A stretch of 64,000 nt of DNA from Sporosarcina beigongshangi (GCF_016820535.1 NZ_JADHDY010000017.1:1-64000), one strand, 5' to 3'. Positions 10,737 through 20,176 are shown, counted from the first letter of the stretch. Notes: generated by a model not told the origin, from the sequence alone. Numbers and translations: made by a program.

Positions 10737-11575
10737 TGGGCTGCTTCCGTGGTGGATCCTGCGGCGGTCGGTGCATCAAATCCGGTGCTGAGCTCCTTCG
10801 CCAGCGCGCCCACCGCCGGCACGCCGCCGTCGCGCAGGGCCGCCACGAGGGCGGTGCCGACGATGACGCCGTCGGCGTAGGCTGCGATCTCGCGGACGTG
10901 CTCCGGACGGGAGACGCCCAGGCCAACACAGGCGCGCTCGGCGCCGGCGTTGTGGGCCGCGGCCACGACGGCTTCAGCTGCGCTGGACACGGACGTGCGT
11001 GCCCCCGTGACGCCCATGATGGAGACAGCGTAAACGAATCCGCGCGTCGCCTCGACGGTCATGGCAACACGCTCCGGCGTCGAGGACGGGGCCACGAGGA
11101 ACACCCTGTCCAGCCCGTACTTGTCCGATGCGGCGAACCATTCGGCGGCTTCGTCGGGGATGAGGTCGGGGGTGATGAGCCCGGCTCCCCCGGCTTCGGC
11201 GAGACGGCGGGAGAATTCGTCGACGCCCACGCGCATGACAGGGTTCCAGTACGTCATGACCATGACGGCGGCGTCGGTCTCGGCCGTGATGGCGGCGACG
11301 ATGTCAAAGACATCGGAGACGTGGAAGCCGTTGGCCAGGGCCTGGGTGGTGGCGGCCTGGATGACGGAGCCGTCCATGACGGGGTCCGAGTACGGGATGC
11401 CGATCTCGATGATGTCGGCACCGTTGCGGGCCACGGCGATGGCGGCGTCGATCGAGGCCTGCTTGTCGGGGTAACCGGCGGGAAGGTACGCGATGAGCGC
11501 CTTCCGTCCGGCCGCCTTGGCACGGTCGATGGCCGCAGCGGACTTGCTCACGACTGCTCCTGTGGTATCACTCAT
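10733..11575 (-). CDS. trpA: Tryptophan synthase alpha chain
   Basis: This 280-residue TIM-barrel subunit cleaves indole-3-glycerol phosphate to indole and glyceraldehyde 3-phosphate and channels indole to TrpB. Recognisable parts are [12 protein letters not shown], the catalytic region [29 protein letters not shown] and the phosphate-binding end [20 protein letters not shown]. The ATG at 11575 overlaps the trpB stop by 8 bp, which fixes the start and suggests coupling of the two subunits. It is followed by lgt with a 4-bp overlap. Confidence 0.96.
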   Translation of the reverse strand: MSDTTGAVVSKSAAAIDRAKAAGRKALIAYLPAGYPDKQASIDAAIAVARNGADIIEIGIPYSDPVMDGSVIQAATTQALANGFHVSDVFDIVAAITAETDAAVMVMTYWNPVMRVGVDEFSRRLAEAGGAGLITPDLIPDEAAEWFAASDKYGLDRVFLVAPSSTPERVAMTVEATRGFVYAVSIMGVTGARTSVSSAAEAVVAAAHNAGAERACVGLGVSRPEHVREIAAYADGVIVGTALVAALRDGGVPAVGALAKELSTGFDAPTAAGSTTEAAQ

Positions 11576-12992
11576 TGCTGGCGTCCTCCGCGTTGATGTC
11601 TGCGTCTTCGGCCCCGGCGTTGCGGGCGGCTCCCTTGGCGCTCCGGGTGGAGAGCATGGTGCCGTTGACGTTGCCGTCCTCATCCAGCATGCCGAACCAG
11701 TCGGCTGCCGTCTCCACGTCCTTGTCGCCGCGCCCGGACAGGTTGACAATGATGACCTTGTCCGACGGCGTGGACTCACCTTCGGTGAGCCGGCGCCCCA
11801 CCTTGAGCGCCCCGGCCAGCGCGTGGGAGGACTCGATGGCGGGAATGATGCCCTCGGTGCGGCAGAGCAGCTTGAACGCGTCCATCGCCTCGGCGTCGGT
11901 GATGGGTTCGTAGCTGACGCGGCCGATGTCGTTCAGGTAGGCGTGTTCCGGGCCGACGCCCGGGTAGTCCAGGCCTGCGGAGATCGAGTGGGACTCGATG
12001 GTTTGGCCGTCGTCGTCCTGCATGAGGTAGGAGCGGGCGCCGTGGAGCACGCCGGGGCGGCCCAGCGTGATGGTGGCGGCGTGGCGGCCGGTGTCGACGC
12101 CGTCGCCGCCTGCCTCAAAGCCGTAGATCTTCACGGAGGCGTCGTCAAGGAAGCCGTGGAACAGGCCGATCGCGTTGGACCCGCCGCCGATGCAGGCGCA
12201 CACGGCGTCGGGCAGGCGGCCGATCTGGTCGATGATCTGGCCGCGGGCTTCCTCGCCGATGACTTCGTGGAAAAAGCGGACCATGGCCGGGAACGGGTGG
12301 GCTCCGGCTGCGGTGCCGAGCAGGTAGTGCGTGTTTTCGACGTTGGCGACCCAGTCGCGGAGCGCGTCGTTGATGGCGTCCTTGAGCGTCTGCGAGCCGT
12401 TGGTCACGGGCACCACGGTGGCGCCGAGAAGCTGCATGCGGGCCACGTTCAGTGCCTGGCGGCGGCAATCCTCCGCACCCATGTAGACCACGCACTCGAG
12501 GCCAAGCAGGGCCGCGGCCGTGGCGCTTGCCACACCGTGCTGGCCGGCACCGGTTTCGGCGATGATGCGGGTCTTGCCCATGCGCTTGGCGAGGAGCGCC
12601 TGGCCCAGGACGTTGTTGATCTTGTGGGAACCGGTGTGGTTCAGGTCCTCGCGCTTGAGGAAGACGCGGGCGCCGCCTGCGTGCTCGCTGAAACGCTTGG
12701 CTTCGGTCAGCAGTGACGGGCGACCGGAGTAGTTCTTGTTCAGGTCCGCTATCTCGGCCAGGAACTCCGGATCAACCTTGGCCTTTTCAAAGGTTTCTTC
12801 CAGTTCATCAAGGGCGGCGATGAGCGATTCAGGCATCCAGCGGCCGCCGTAGCTGCCAAAGTAGGGCCCGGGGGCGTGGCGCAGAGAATGCTCCACGCCC
12901 GGGTCTGCAGGGGCGCCGCCCTGCAGGAAAGCTGTTGCCGGATCCACCATGTCGGCGGGATCTTGTGACGAAGCTGCTGGCATGTCAGCCAT
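11568..12992 (-). CDS. trpB: Tryptophan synthase beta chain
   Basis: This 474-residue PLP enzyme condenses indole with serine to give tryptophan. The PLP lysine sits in [15 protein letters not shown], and the glycine-rich phosphate loop GGGSNAIG is present. About 55 extra N-terminal residues precede the usual TrpB start ([12 protein letters not shown]), and a 40-residue acidic tail follows the usual end. I chose ATG 12992 (MADMPAASS) with GGTGGA upstream; a GTG two codons earlier is also possible. It is separated from trpC by 132 bp that contains a GC-rich hairpin. Confidence 0.94.
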   Translation of the reverse strand: MADMPAASSQDPADMVDPATAFLQGGAPADPGVEHSLRHAPGPYFGSYGGRWMPESLIAALDELEETFEKAKVDPEFLAEIADLNKNYSGRPSLLTEAKRFSEHAGGARVFLKREDLNHTGSHKINNVLGQALLAKRMGKTRIIAETGAGQHGVASATAAALLGLECVVYMGAEDCRRQALNVARMQLLGATVVPVTNGSQTLKDAINDALRDWVANVENTHYLLGTAAGAHPFPAMVRFFHEVIGEEARGQIIDQIGRLPDAVCACIGGGSNAIGLFHGFLDDASVKIYGFEAGGDGVDTGRHAATITLGRPGVLHGARSYLMQDDDGQTIESHSISAGLDYPGVGPEHAYLNDIGRVSYEPITDAEAMDAFKLLCRTEGIIPAIESSHALAGALKVGRRLTEGESTPSDKVIIVNLSGRGDKDVETAADWFGMLDEDGNVNGTMLSTRSAKGAARNAGAEDADINAEDASNE

Positions 12993-13040
12993 CAGTTCCA
13001 CCGTCCTGTTCCTTGGATAGTTGTGCACTGTTAATGAATG

Positions 13041-13070
13041 GGCGGCGGGACCCGCCAGGACCCCGCCGCC
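13041..13070 (-). other. GC-rich hairpin in the trpC-trpB gap
   Basis: The 132-bp gap between the trpC stop and the trpB start holds arms GGCGGCGGG/CCCGCCGCC (13041-13049 and 13062-13070). On the minus strand it is preceded by AACAAAAACTTTTTTGC. No T tract follows the hairpin, so it is more likely an mRNA stability or coupling element than a terminator. Confidence 0.4.
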
Positions 13071-13124
13071 ACGCACAGCGCCGTCTGCAAAAAAGTTTTT
13101 GTTCCGCCCGGGCGGCTGTGGCAC

Positions 13125-13940
13125 CTACCGTGCGCTGATGGCCAGCGCCCCGGCAGCCTTGAACGACGCGATCCGCTCCCGCGGGGTTGCGTCCTTGACC
13201 AGGGCCTCCCCCACCAGGATGGCGTTGGCGCCATGGGCGCTGTAATGTTCGACGTCGTCCACGTCGCGGACACCCGATTCGGCCACCACAACGGGACCCG
13301 CCGGAATGTTGCCGGCCAGGGCGGCAAAAACGCCGCGGTCCACGTCGAGTGTCTTGAGGTTGCGGACGTTGATGCCGATGATGCGGGCGCCCACGGCCAC
13401 GGCCCGTTCGATCTCCTCCGCCGTGTGGGTTTCCACGACGGCGTTCATGCCCAGCTCATGCGTCAGGGCCAGGTACTCCGACAGTTCGGCGTCAGTCAGC
13501 GACGCCACGATGAGCAGGACGAGGTCTGCGCCATGGGCGCGCGCCTCCCAGATCATGTAGGGGTCGCAGGTGAAGTCCTTGCGCAGCACCGGAATGTCGA
13601 CGGCGGCGCGTACGGCGTCGAGGTCGGCGAGTGAGCCGCTGAAGCGGCGCTCCTCGGTGAGGACACTGATGACGGAGGCACCGCCGTCGCGGTATTGCCG
13701 CGCCAGCTGCGCCGGGTCGGCGATCCCGGCCAGGTCCCCCTTGGAGGGGCTGCGCCGCTTGACCTCGGCAATGACCTTCAGCTCCGGCCGATCGGCGGAC
13801 AGACCGCCCAGCGCGGCCCAGGCGTCAAGCGCCGGTGCCGTGTGCTTGACGCGCTCCTGCAGCTCGGCCAGGCTGACCAGCTGCTGCCGGCCGGCCAGGT
13901 CCTCGCGGACGCCGTCGACGATGTCCTGCAATACGCTCAC
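13125..13940 (-). CDS. trpC: Indole-3-glycerol phosphate synthase
   Basis: This 271-residue TIM barrel closes the ring of CdRP to form indole-3-glycerol phosphate in tryptophan synthesis. Typical motifs are VIAEVKRRSPSKGDL (catalytic lysines), VLRKDFTCDPYMIWEAR, VVETHTAEE and IGINVRNLKTLDVD, ending with SGVRDVDDVEHY. The GTG start lies 2 bp after the stop of the small membrane gene upstream, which fixes it despite a weak ribosome binding site. It sits between the HGxxPAAW gene and trpB in the trp operon. Confidence 0.96.
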   Translation of the reverse strand: MSVLQDIVDGVREDLAGRQQLVSLAELQERVKHTAPALDAWAALGGLSADRPELKVIAEVKRRSPSKGDLAGIADPAQLARQYRDGGASVISVLTEERRFSGSLADLDAVRAAVDIPVLRKDFTCDPYMIWEARAHGADLVLLIVASLTDAELSEYLALTHELGMNAVVETHTAEEIERAVAVGARIIGINVRNLKTLDVDRGVFAALAGNIPAGPVVVAESGVRDVDDVEHYSAHGANAILVGEALVKDATPRERIASFKAAGALAISAR

Positions 13941-13942
13941 TG

Positions 13943-14218
13943 CTAGTGGCCGTTGCTCTTCAGCTTGCTGCCGCCCACGCCGTAGCCGGCGGCCTTCAGG
14001 ACCGGGCCCAGGATGACGCCGACAACGATGACGGCCGAGCCGATCCAGAACAGGGTGGTGGCGCTCTCGCCGATGAGGAAGGCGATGCAGGCGATGATCA
14101 CACCGACAAGCATGACTGTGACGCTGGTCCACGCTGCCGGGCTGTTTCCGTGCCCCAGTTCAATGCTGTGGTCGATGGGTTCCTGCACGGATACCGGTGC
14201 GGCCGACTTGTTGCTCAT
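13943..14218 (-). CDS. Small HGxxPAAW-family membrane protein in the trp operon
   Basis: This 91-residue protein carries the signature HGNSPAAWTSV (about 43-54), followed by two hydrophobic segments (about 53-72 and 76-95 region of the protein's second half) separated by a short polar turn. The family is found in actinobacterial trp clusters; its function is not known to me. The start has a good ribosome site, AGGGAG seven bases upstream. It is 2 bp from trpC. A role at the membrane linked to tryptophan supply is inferred only from position. Confidence 0.85.
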   Translation of the reverse strand: MSNKSAAPVSVQEPIDHSIELGHGNSPAAWTSVTVMLVGVIIACIAFLIGESATTLFWIGSAVIVVGVILGPVLKAAGYGVGGSKLKSNGH

Positions 14219-14316
14219 GGTAAAACTCCCTATTTAACGCGGATACTAAAAATACATTCTGCCATTACTTGCCCAAGGAAGCCGAAAGCGGCGCACCTTG
14301 GGCCGCACGGCTGCGG

Positions 14317-14958
14317 CTAGTCCGTTGGGTCCTCGCCGCGGCTGAGCTGGTCCCAGCTGTCGATGTCATCGACGGGGCCCGTCTTTTGGGCCGGGGCACC
14401 GGTCCTTGCGGCGTCGTATTTGGTGCGGACATTCCAGCCGCGTCCAAACCACAGCACGGCCAGGGCGGCCAGGGCCAGAACTGCCGCGGCGGCGATCGCC
14501 AGCACCGGGAACACCGTCACGGTGGCGTCCGAGGCCTGCCCGTCGATTCCGGTGGCGGCGCCCACTTCCGAGGCTGCCGCCGCGACCGGGTCGGCCAAGA
14601 CACCGGCCACGATGGCGATGATGCCCACGGCGCTGAGGAAGACGATGGCGCCGGTGACGATGCGCGCAATTTTCCCCGCAATCGTGGCGGCCAGGGATCC
14701 TGCCAGGGCCACCAGGGCCAGCGCGGAGACGGCAACGGCCGCCTTGCTGCCAGGAATGTCAAGGTCGCTCTGCGCCACTTCGGTGGGACCGATCGCCACA
14801 TGGATCCAGGTCTGCGTGGTGGTGCCGAACACGGCCAGGGCGGCCAGGATCGCCACCATGACCAGCGTCGACTTGCGCTGCCAGCGGGGCGTGGCGGCCG
14901 CGCTGCTGTGGGGGGTTCCGGCGTCGGGAAGGCCAGCGGCCGGCTGTTCGGTGCTCAT
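14317..14958 (-). CDS. Trp biosynthesis-associated membrane protein (TIGR02234 type)
   Basis: This 213-residue protein has four predicted membrane segments (about 31-50, 75-95, 100-122 and 150-172) and the characteristic C-terminal motif DSWDQLSRGEDPT. The family is confined to actinobacterial tryptophan operons and its biochemical role is unknown; regulation or indole/tryptophan retention are guesses. Its ATG overlaps the trpE stop by 4 bp (ATGA), showing co-translation. A 98-bp gap follows before the HGxxPAAW gene. Confidence 0.88.
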   Translation of the reverse strand: MSTEQPAAGLPDAGTPHSSAAATPRWQRKSTLVMVAILAALAVFGTTTQTWIHVAIGPTEVAQSDLDIPGSKAAVAVSALALVALAGSLAATIAGKIARIVTGAIVFLSAVGIIAIVAGVLADPVAAAASEVGAATGIDGQASDATVTVFPVLAIAAAAVLALAALAVLWFGRGWNVRTKYDAARTGAPAQKTGPVDDIDSWDQLSRGEDPTD

Positions 14959-16523
14959 GCCTGTGCTCCTGCATTCTGCCCGGTGGCGGCATCTTCGAGG
15001 GCGCGCAGCGATGCTGCCGCGTAGACGGCACGCAATGGCGCGGCCGCCTTGTTGACTGTTTCTTCCGCCTCGGTCTCGTTCACCGAGTCTGCCACAATCC
15101 CGCCTCCGGCCTGGACATACGCGCGGCCGTTGCGCAGCAGCGCGGAGCGGATTGCGATTGCCATGTCCATGTCGCCGGCGAAGTCCAGGTAGCCCACCAC
15201 CCCGCCGTAGATGCCGCGGCGGTGCGGTTCAAGCTCATCGAGCAGGCTCATGGCGCGCGGCTTCGGAGCACCGGAGAGGGTTCCGGCGGGGAAGGTCGCG
15301 GCGAGGACGTCATAGGCCTTCTTGTCCGGATGCAGCGTGCCCACCACGGTGGAGACCAGGTGCATGATGTGGCTGAAGCGCTCCACTTCCATGAACTGGG
15401 TGACGTCCACGGTGCCGGGCAGACAGACCTTGGAGAGATCGTTGCGGGAGAGGTCCACGAGCATCAGGTGCTCGGAGCGTTCCTTCGCGTCGGCCATCAG
15501 GTCCTTGGCCAGCAGTTTGTCGTCCTCCGTGGTGCCGCCGCGCGGACGGGATCCGGCGATGGGGTGCGTGATGACCTCGTTGCCAAGCACCGTGACGAGG
15601 GCCTCCGGGGAGGACCCGACAATGGAGTAGGGCCGCCCGGCCGTGTCCTCAAAGCTGAACAGGTACATGTACGGGCTGGGGTTGGTGTTGCGCAGCACCC
15701 GGTACACGTCCAGTGCGGAGGCTTCACACGCCATCTCGAAGCGCCGCGAGACCACCACCTGGAAAACCTCGCCGTCAACAATCGCAACCTTGGCCGCATC
15801 CAGCGCCTTCAGGTACTCGTTGCGGTCCCAGCGTTCCTCGACGCTCTCGGCAAAGCTTGCGGCGGGAACCTCCACCACTGACATGGGCTGCGCCACGGGG
15901 ACTTGGAGCTGGGCCACCATGGCCTGGACACGGGCAACTGCGGCATGCCAGGCGCCGTCGACGTTCTCGTCCGTGCCGTTGGCGTTGATGGCGTTGGCGA
16001 TCAGCAGCACCGTGCCCTCGTTGTTGTCGTGCACGGCCATGTCGGCCACGAGGTTCAGGGCCAGCTCCGGCAGCTGGAGGTCGTCCTCGGGCGGGGACGG
16101 CAGCTTCTCCCAGTGGCGCACGGCCTCCCAGCCCACAAACCCGACCAGCCCGGAGGTGAAGGGCGGCAGCCCGTCAAAGCGCTCCGTCGCCAAAAGCTTC
16201 AGTGTCGCCTCCATGGCATCCACGGGGTTTCCAGTGAGGGGAACACCGACGGGAGGGGTCCCCTGCCAGAAGGCCCCGCCGTCGTCCGTGGTGAGTGTGG
16301 CACTGGAACGGACGCCAATGAAGGAATAGCGGGACCAGACCCCGCCAACGGCAGCCGATTCCATGAGGAAGGTGCCCGGCGCCCCGGCGGCCAGGGAACG
16401 GTACAGGCCGATCGGGGTTTGCGCGTCGGCGAGGACCTTCAGGTGGACGGGGATGACCCTGCGGGTGCGGGCGAGCTCCCGGAACTCGTCAAGGGAGGGG
16501 CTGATGACGCCAAGATCTTGCAT
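14955..16523 (-). CDS. trpE: Anthranilate synthase component I
   Basis: This 522-residue chorismate-using enzyme makes anthranilate together with a TrpG glutaminase, which is not in this window. The C-terminal chorismate-binding domain shows SPSPYMYLF-like NPSPYMYLFSFED, VGSSPEALV, PIAGSRPRGGT and GTLSGAPKPRAM, and the end motif VQAGGGIVADS. The N-terminal LLESA-type element (FLMESAAVGG) is the tryptophan feedback region. I prefer ATG 16523 (MQDLGVISPS), the usual start in relatives, over an in-frame ATG 21 bp upstream; neither has a strong ribosome site. There is no tryptophan-rich leader peptide in the 53 bp after hisI, so classical attenuation is not evident. Confidence 0.95.
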   Translation of the reverse strand: MQDLGVISPSLDEFRELARTRRVIPVHLKVLADAQTPIGLYRSLAAGAPGTFLMESAAVGGVWSRYSFIGVRSSATLTTDDGGAFWQGTPPVGVPLTGNPVDAMEATLKLLATERFDGLPPFTSGLVGFVGWEAVRHWEKLPSPPEDDLQLPELALNLVADMAVHDNNEGTVLLIANAINANGTDENVDGAWHAAVARVQAMVAQLQVPVAQPMSVVEVPAASFAESVEERWDRNEYLKALDAAKVAIVDGEVFQVVVSRRFEMACEASALDVYRVLRNTNPSPYMYLFSFEDTAGRPYSIVGSSPEALVTVLGNEVITHPIAGSRPRGGTTEDDKLLAKDLMADAKERSEHLMLVDLSRNDLSKVCLPGTVDVTQFMEVERFSHIMHLVSTVVGTLHPDKKAYDVLAATFPAGTLSGAPKPRAMSLLDELEPHRRGIYGGVVGYLDFAGDMDMAIAIRSALLRNGRAYVQAGGGIVADSVNETEAEETVNKAAAPLRAVYAAASLRALEDAATGQNAGAQA

Positions 16524-16576
16524 GGAATGTTGGGCTTTCTTCATATCAAGGGCGAGGAATGGCTGGTGGGGCGGCG

Positions 16577-16993
16577 CTACTGGCCGCGGCTGCCCACCAC
16601 GGCAGTGAGCGGGCGGGCGTCAAAGCAGGTGTGGGTTCCGGTGTGGCAGGCGGCGCCGACCTGGTCGACGGCGATGAGCAGGGCATCGCCGTCACAGTCA
16701 AGGGCCACGGACTTCACGTACTGGAAGTGGCCGGAAGTGTCGCCCTTGCGCCAATATTCCTGGCGGGAGCGCGAATAAAATGTCACCCGGCCGGTGGAGA
16801 GCGTGCGTCGCAGGGCCTCGTTGTCCATCCAGCCCAGCATGAGCACCTCCTTGGAGTCGAACTGCTGGATGATGGCGGCCACGAGGCCGGCGCCGTCATG
16901 CTTGAGCATGGCCGCAACATCTGCGGGCAGTTCGAGCTCCTGCTGCTGGGCGGAATTCACGGGCAATGTCTGGGGATCTGGGCTTTGCTGCAT
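16577..16993 (-). CDS. hisI: Phosphoribosyl-AMP cyclohydrolase
   Basis: This 138-residue zinc enzyme opens the adenine ring of PR-AMP, the third step of histidine synthesis. Motifs are [14 protein letters not shown], the [16 protein letters not shown] active-site stretch, and the metal ligands CDGDALL and [12 protein letters not shown] 16993 gives a normal-length protein; the frame is open upstream with a GTG nine codons earlier, and no site has a clear ribosome binding motif. It leads the hisI-trp-lgt transcript and is separated from hisEGF by the convergent region, so his genes here are in two units. Confidence 0.94.
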   Translation of the reverse strand: MQQSPDPQTLPVNSAQQQELELPADVAAMLKHDGAGLVAAIIQQFDSKEVLMLGWMDNEALRRTLSTGRVTFYSRSRQEYWRKGDTSGHFQYVKSVALDCDGDALLIAVDQVGAACHTGTHTCFDARPLTAVVGSRGQ

Positions 16994-17140
16994 CAAGGCC
17001 AATTCTAGTGCCAGAGTCACCAGAAACAGGCCATCTTGACCGTTGGGCGGACGTCCGGGCCCCGGCGTTGGGGAACACGGCGTCTCATTGTGGCGGTTCG
17101 AGCTGCCACCGGGGGCCAATACATGCTAATTTCACAAGTG

Positions 17141-17785
17141 ATGCAATTTGTAGAGCCGTCACGTGAAGTCCTCGCCGAGACCCTGCTGGCCGCCGGGCCG
17201 GGAGCCAGCACGCTCTGTGAAGGTTGGCGCACCCAGGAGCTGGCCGCGCACCTTGTGCTGCGCGAACACAGCCCCCGCGTGAGCCTGGGCATGGTCCTCA
17301 AGCCTTGGCGGAAGGCGTCCGACAAGGCCATTGCAGACCTTGCTGCGGAATCGGGCACGCCCGAGGCCTTCGCCGCCCTTGTTGAGAAGTTCCGCGCCGG
17401 CCCGCCCAAGCTCTCCCCGTTCGCGCTGAAGGCCATTGACCACAGCGCCAACTTGACTGAATTTTTCATCCACACCGAGGATGTGCGCCGGGCCCGTGAC
17501 CGCTGGGCTCCGCGCGCCCTCGATGCCAGCTACTCCCAGGCGCTGTGGGCCGAGCTGCTCAAGCGTGCGGCTTTCCTGTATCGCAGCGTGGACCTTGGCA
17601 TCGTCCTGGTCAACCCGGACGGCCCGCGACACGTGGCCAAGCGGGCGCCGGTCTCGGTGGCCATCATCGGAGACCCCGGCGAGCTGCTGCTCCATGCCAG
17701 TGGACGCACCGGCGAAGCGCTGGTGTCTTTTGAGGGCCAGCCGGACGCCGTCGCCCTGCTGCAGACCGCCGACGTGGGTCTTTGA
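17141..17785 (+). CDS. TIGR03085-family protein (DinB/maleylpyruvate isomerase-like fold)
   Basis: This 214-residue protein begins FVEPSREVLAETLLAAGPGASTLCEGW and contains TQELAAHLVLREHSPRV and FFIHTEDVRRA. The pattern of W, H and D/E residues is typical of the mycothiol-dependent/DinB-like four-helix fold, in which H at AAHLV and H at FFIHTED would bind a metal. The substrate is unknown. Start alternatives are ATG 17123 and GTG 17138; I chose 17141 as the family's usual start. TAATTT lies eight bases upstream, so a leaderless message is possible. It is divergent from hisI and convergent with hisF. Confidence 0.78.
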   Translation: MQFVEPSREVLAETLLAAGPGASTLCEGWRTQELAAHLVLREHSPRVSLGMVLKPWRKASDKAIADLAAESGTPEAFAALVEKFRAGPPKLSPFALKAIDHSANLTEFFIHTEDVRRARDRWAPRALDASYSQALWAELLKRAAFLYRSVDLGIVLVNPDGPRHVAKRAPVSVAIIGDPGELLLHASGRTGEALVSFEGQPDAVALLQTADVGL

Positions 17786-17808
17786 CCCCACTCCCCCACT
17801 TTTTAGGC

Positions 17809-17885
17809 AACTGTGCCGCAGTTGTTGCACTGGAAAGCGCTTCTTAAGGCGATTTCAGCGCAACAACTGCGGCACAGTTTTTTGT
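17809..17885. terminator. Long perfect hairpin between TIGR03085 gene and hisF
   Basis: Perfect 20-bp arms (17809-17828 and 17860-17879) are followed by TTTTTTGTAG on the plus strand. The 31-nt loop contains GGAAAGCGCTTCTTAAGG. It terminates the plus-strand gene and probably also hisF. The left arm and loop are shared with a second intergenic element at 24972-25033 (see findings), so it belongs to a repeated family. Confidence 0.85.
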
Positions 17886-17928
17886 AGCGGGTGGTTGGCC
17901 CCTCGGTGGGCCCCCTCGGAAGTGGCGG

Positions 17929-18699
17929 CTATCTGACCGCGTAGCCCGCGTCGCGGATAGCCTGCTTGACGTCCGCGATGGCGCTGTCCGGGCCAAAGTG
18001 GAACACTGATGCGGCCAGCACGGCATTGGCACCTGCGGCGACTGCCGGCGGGAAGTGCTCCGGCTTGCCGGCGCCGCCGGAAGCGATGATCGGGATGTGC
18101 ACGGCGGCCCGGACCAGGCGGATCAGCTCCAGGTCGAAGCCTTCCTTGGTGCCGTCGGCGTCGATCGAGTTGAGCAGAATTTCACCGACACCGCGGTCGG
18201 CTGCCTCCTTGGCCCACTCGACAGCGTCGATGCCCGTGCCCTTGCGCCCGCCGTGGGTTGTCACTTCGAAGCCCGACGGCGTGATCCCGCCCTGGGTGCG
18301 GCGCGCGTCAACGCTGAGCACCAGGACCTGGGAGCCGAAGCGCCGGGTGATTTCGTCTATGACGGCGGGCCGGGCGATCGCTGCGGTGTTGATGGAGGCC
18401 TTGTCGGCCCCGTGGCGCAGGAGCTTGTCGACGTCGGAAACCTCGCGCACTCCCCCGCCAACGGTCAGCGGGATGAAGATCTGCTCGGCGGCGCGTGACA
18501 CCACGTCAAAGGTGGTTTCGCGGTTCCCGGACGAGGCTGTGACGTCGAGGAACGTCAATTCGTCGGCACCGGCGCGGTCGTACCGCTGTGCGAGTTCGAC
18601 GGGATCACCGGCGTCGCGCAGGTTTTGGAACTTCACGCCCTTGACCACGCGGCCGGCGTCGACGTCCAGGCAGGGGATGACTCGGATGGCAACACTCAT
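17929..18699 (-). CDS. hisF: Imidazole glycerol phosphate synthase cyclase subunit
   Basis: This 256-residue TIM barrel uses ammonia from HisH to make imidazole glycerol phosphate and AICAR. It starts with the conserved [18 protein letters not shown] (catalytic Asp in CLDVD), and carries [13 protein letters not shown], the second catalytic region [16 protein letters not shown], and [14 protein letters not shown]. The start has AGAAGGT seven bases upstream. It follows hisG by 60 bp; HisH and HisA are not in the window. Confidence 0.97.
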   Translation of the reverse strand: MSVAIRVIPCLDVDAGRVVKGVKFQNLRDAGDPVELAQRYDRAGADELTFLDVTASSGNRETTFDVVSRAAEQIFIPLTVGGGVREVSDVDKLLRHGADKASINTAAIARPAVIDEITRRFGSQVLVLSVDARRTQGGITPSGFEVTTHGGRKGTGIDAVEWAKEAADRGVGEILLNSIDADGTKEGFDLELIRLVRAAVHIPIIASGGAGKPEHFPPAVAAGANAVLAASVFHFGPDSAIADVKQAIRDAGYAVR

Positions 18700-18759
18700 G
18701 GCATGTACCTTCTTCGAATTAAGTTTTGCGGATGGGCCCGGAGGGCGGGACGGCTGGCG

Positions 18760-19605
18760 CTAGATGCGGCAGGCGTGGATGTTGCTGACCAGGATGGCGC
18801 GGGCGCCGAGGTCGTAGAGCTCATCCATGATGCGGTTGGTGTCCTTGGCCATGACCATGGAGCGCACGGCCACCCAGTCGGTGTCGCGCAGCGGGGAAAC
18901 CGTGGGCGATTCCAGCCCGGGGGTCAGTGCCGTTGCCTGGTCCATGAGCGCCTTTGGCACGTCATAGTCGAGCAGGACGTACTGCCGAGCCACGAGGACA
19001 CTGTGCAGGCGGCGGATCAGGACCTCGAGGCCGGGAGGCGGGGTGACGCCGCGGCGGCCGATGAGCAGTGCCTCTGACTTGAGGATGGGCTCGCCGAATA
19101 TTTCCATGCCGGCAGCCTTGAGCGTGCTGCCGGTTTCGACGACGTCGGCAATGGCGTCAGCGACGCCGAGCCGGACGGAGGATTCCACAGCGCCGTCGAG
19201 GCGGACCACCTGGGCGTTGATGCCCAGCTCGGAGAGGTATTCGCGCAGGAGGCCGTCATAGCTGGTGGCCAGGCGCTTGCCCTCAAGTTCTGCGGCGCTG
19301 GTGAAGTCACCCACCGGTCCGGCGAAGCGGAAGGTCGATGCGGCGAAGCCCAGCGGCAGCAGTTCTTCGGCGTCGACCTGGGCGTCCATCAGCAGGTCGC
19401 GGCCGGTAATGCCGACATCCAGGGTGCCGGCGCCTACGTACACGGCGATGTCGCGGGGGCGCAGGAAGAAGAATTCAACATTGTTGTCGGGGTCCACCAT
19501 GACCAGTTCGCGGGAGTCGCGGCGTTGGCGGTAGCCGGCCTCGGCCAGCATGGCTGAGGCGGATTCGGAAAGGGAGCCCTTGTTGGGGACGGCAACACGC
19601 AGCAT
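18760..19605 (-). CDS. hisG: ATP phosphoribosyltransferase, long form
   Basis: This 281-residue enzyme joins ATP and PRPP to begin histidine synthesis. It starts MLRVAVPNKGSLSESA and includes the PRPP-loop-like DVVETGSTLKAAGM. The last 75 or so residues form the regulatory ACT-like domain of the long, self-sufficient HisG form, which is inhibited by histidine. I chose ATG 19605 (GAAAGA upstream) over an in-frame ATG nine codons before it. It lies between hisE and hisF. Confidence 0.96.
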   Translation of the reverse strand: MLRVAVPNKGSLSESASAMLAEAGYRQRRDSRELVMVDPDNNVEFFFLRPRDIAVYVGAGTLDVGITGRDLLMDAQVDAEELLPLGFAASTFRFAGPVGDFTSAAELEGKRLATSYDGLLREYLSELGINAQVVRLDGAVESSVRLGVADAIADVVETGSTLKAAGMEIFGEPILKSEALLIGRRGVTPPPGLEVLIRRLHSVLVARQYVLLDYDVPKALMDQATALTPGLESPTVSPLRDTDWVAVRSMVMAKDTNRIMDELYDLGARAILVSNIHACRI

Positions 19606-19697
19606 TGTTTTATGTCTTTCAGGTTGGTTCAAGCGAAGGTTTGCGGCACCGCTGGGGGTGCCGGTTCAGGGGTGTCTCAATCAGCCACTGCACGTGG

Positions 19698-19961
19698 CTA
19701 GAGATGCTTGTAAACGTCCTGAAGGGTCAAACCTTTGGCGATCATCATGACCTGGAGGTGGTAGAACAGCTGGGAAATCTCTTCGGCGCAGGCTGCCTCT
19801 GATTCATACTCGGCAGCCATCCACACCTCAGCGGCTTCCTCAACCACTTTCTTGCCGATACCGTGAACGCCGGAATCAAGTTCGGCGACGGTACGGGAGC
19901 CGGCGGGCCGTGCTGCGGCTTTCTCACTCAGCTCATCAAAAAGGGATTCGAAGGTCTTCAC
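19698..19961 (-). CDS. hisE: Phosphoribosyl-ATP pyrophosphatase
   Basis: This 87-residue MazG-fold enzyme removes pyrophosphate from PR-ATP, step two of histidine synthesis. The metal-binding helices contain [14 protein letters not shown] and [14 protein letters not shown]. The start is set at GTG 19961 (VKTFESLF) because AAGGTGG lies five bases upstream; a GTG three codons earlier would lie inside that ribosome site. It begins the hisE-hisG-hisF run, with 92 bp before hisG. Confidence 0.95.
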   Translation of the reverse strand: MKTFESLFDELSEKAAARPAGSRTVAELDSGVHGIGKKVVEEAAEVWMAAEYESEAACAEEISQLFYHLQVMMIAKGLTLQDVYKHL

Positions 19962-20152
19962 GCCATCCACCTTACTGGTTTGGGCCGGGGTTTACGGATT
20001 TTGAGACGCGCGCCGTCCACATTGTGAACATGGGGCGCGGTGCGGCGCGCGTGTGCGGGGCCGTCCGGCGCGGGGCGTGGGCACATGTTTGCCAGCGGCC
20101 TGCGGGACAGCGACGGGCAATTTTGCGAACCGGCCGCCGCTGCCCCGCACCT

Positions 20153-20171
20153 CAACGCCGCGAAGGCGTTG
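20153..20171 (-). terminator. Possible terminator of the riboflavin operon
   Basis: A perfect 7-bp stem CAACGCC/GGCGTTG closes a TTCGC loop just after the ribH stop (read on the minus strand). There is no clear T tract, so it may act as a 3' stabiliser rather than a full terminator. Confidence 0.4.
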
Positions 20172-20176
20172 TCATC

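Noticed and set aside
16523-16577. Tryptophan leader peptide/attenuator before trpE
   Set aside because: The 53-bp gap after hisI has no short frame with tandem Trp codons and no alternative terminator pair.
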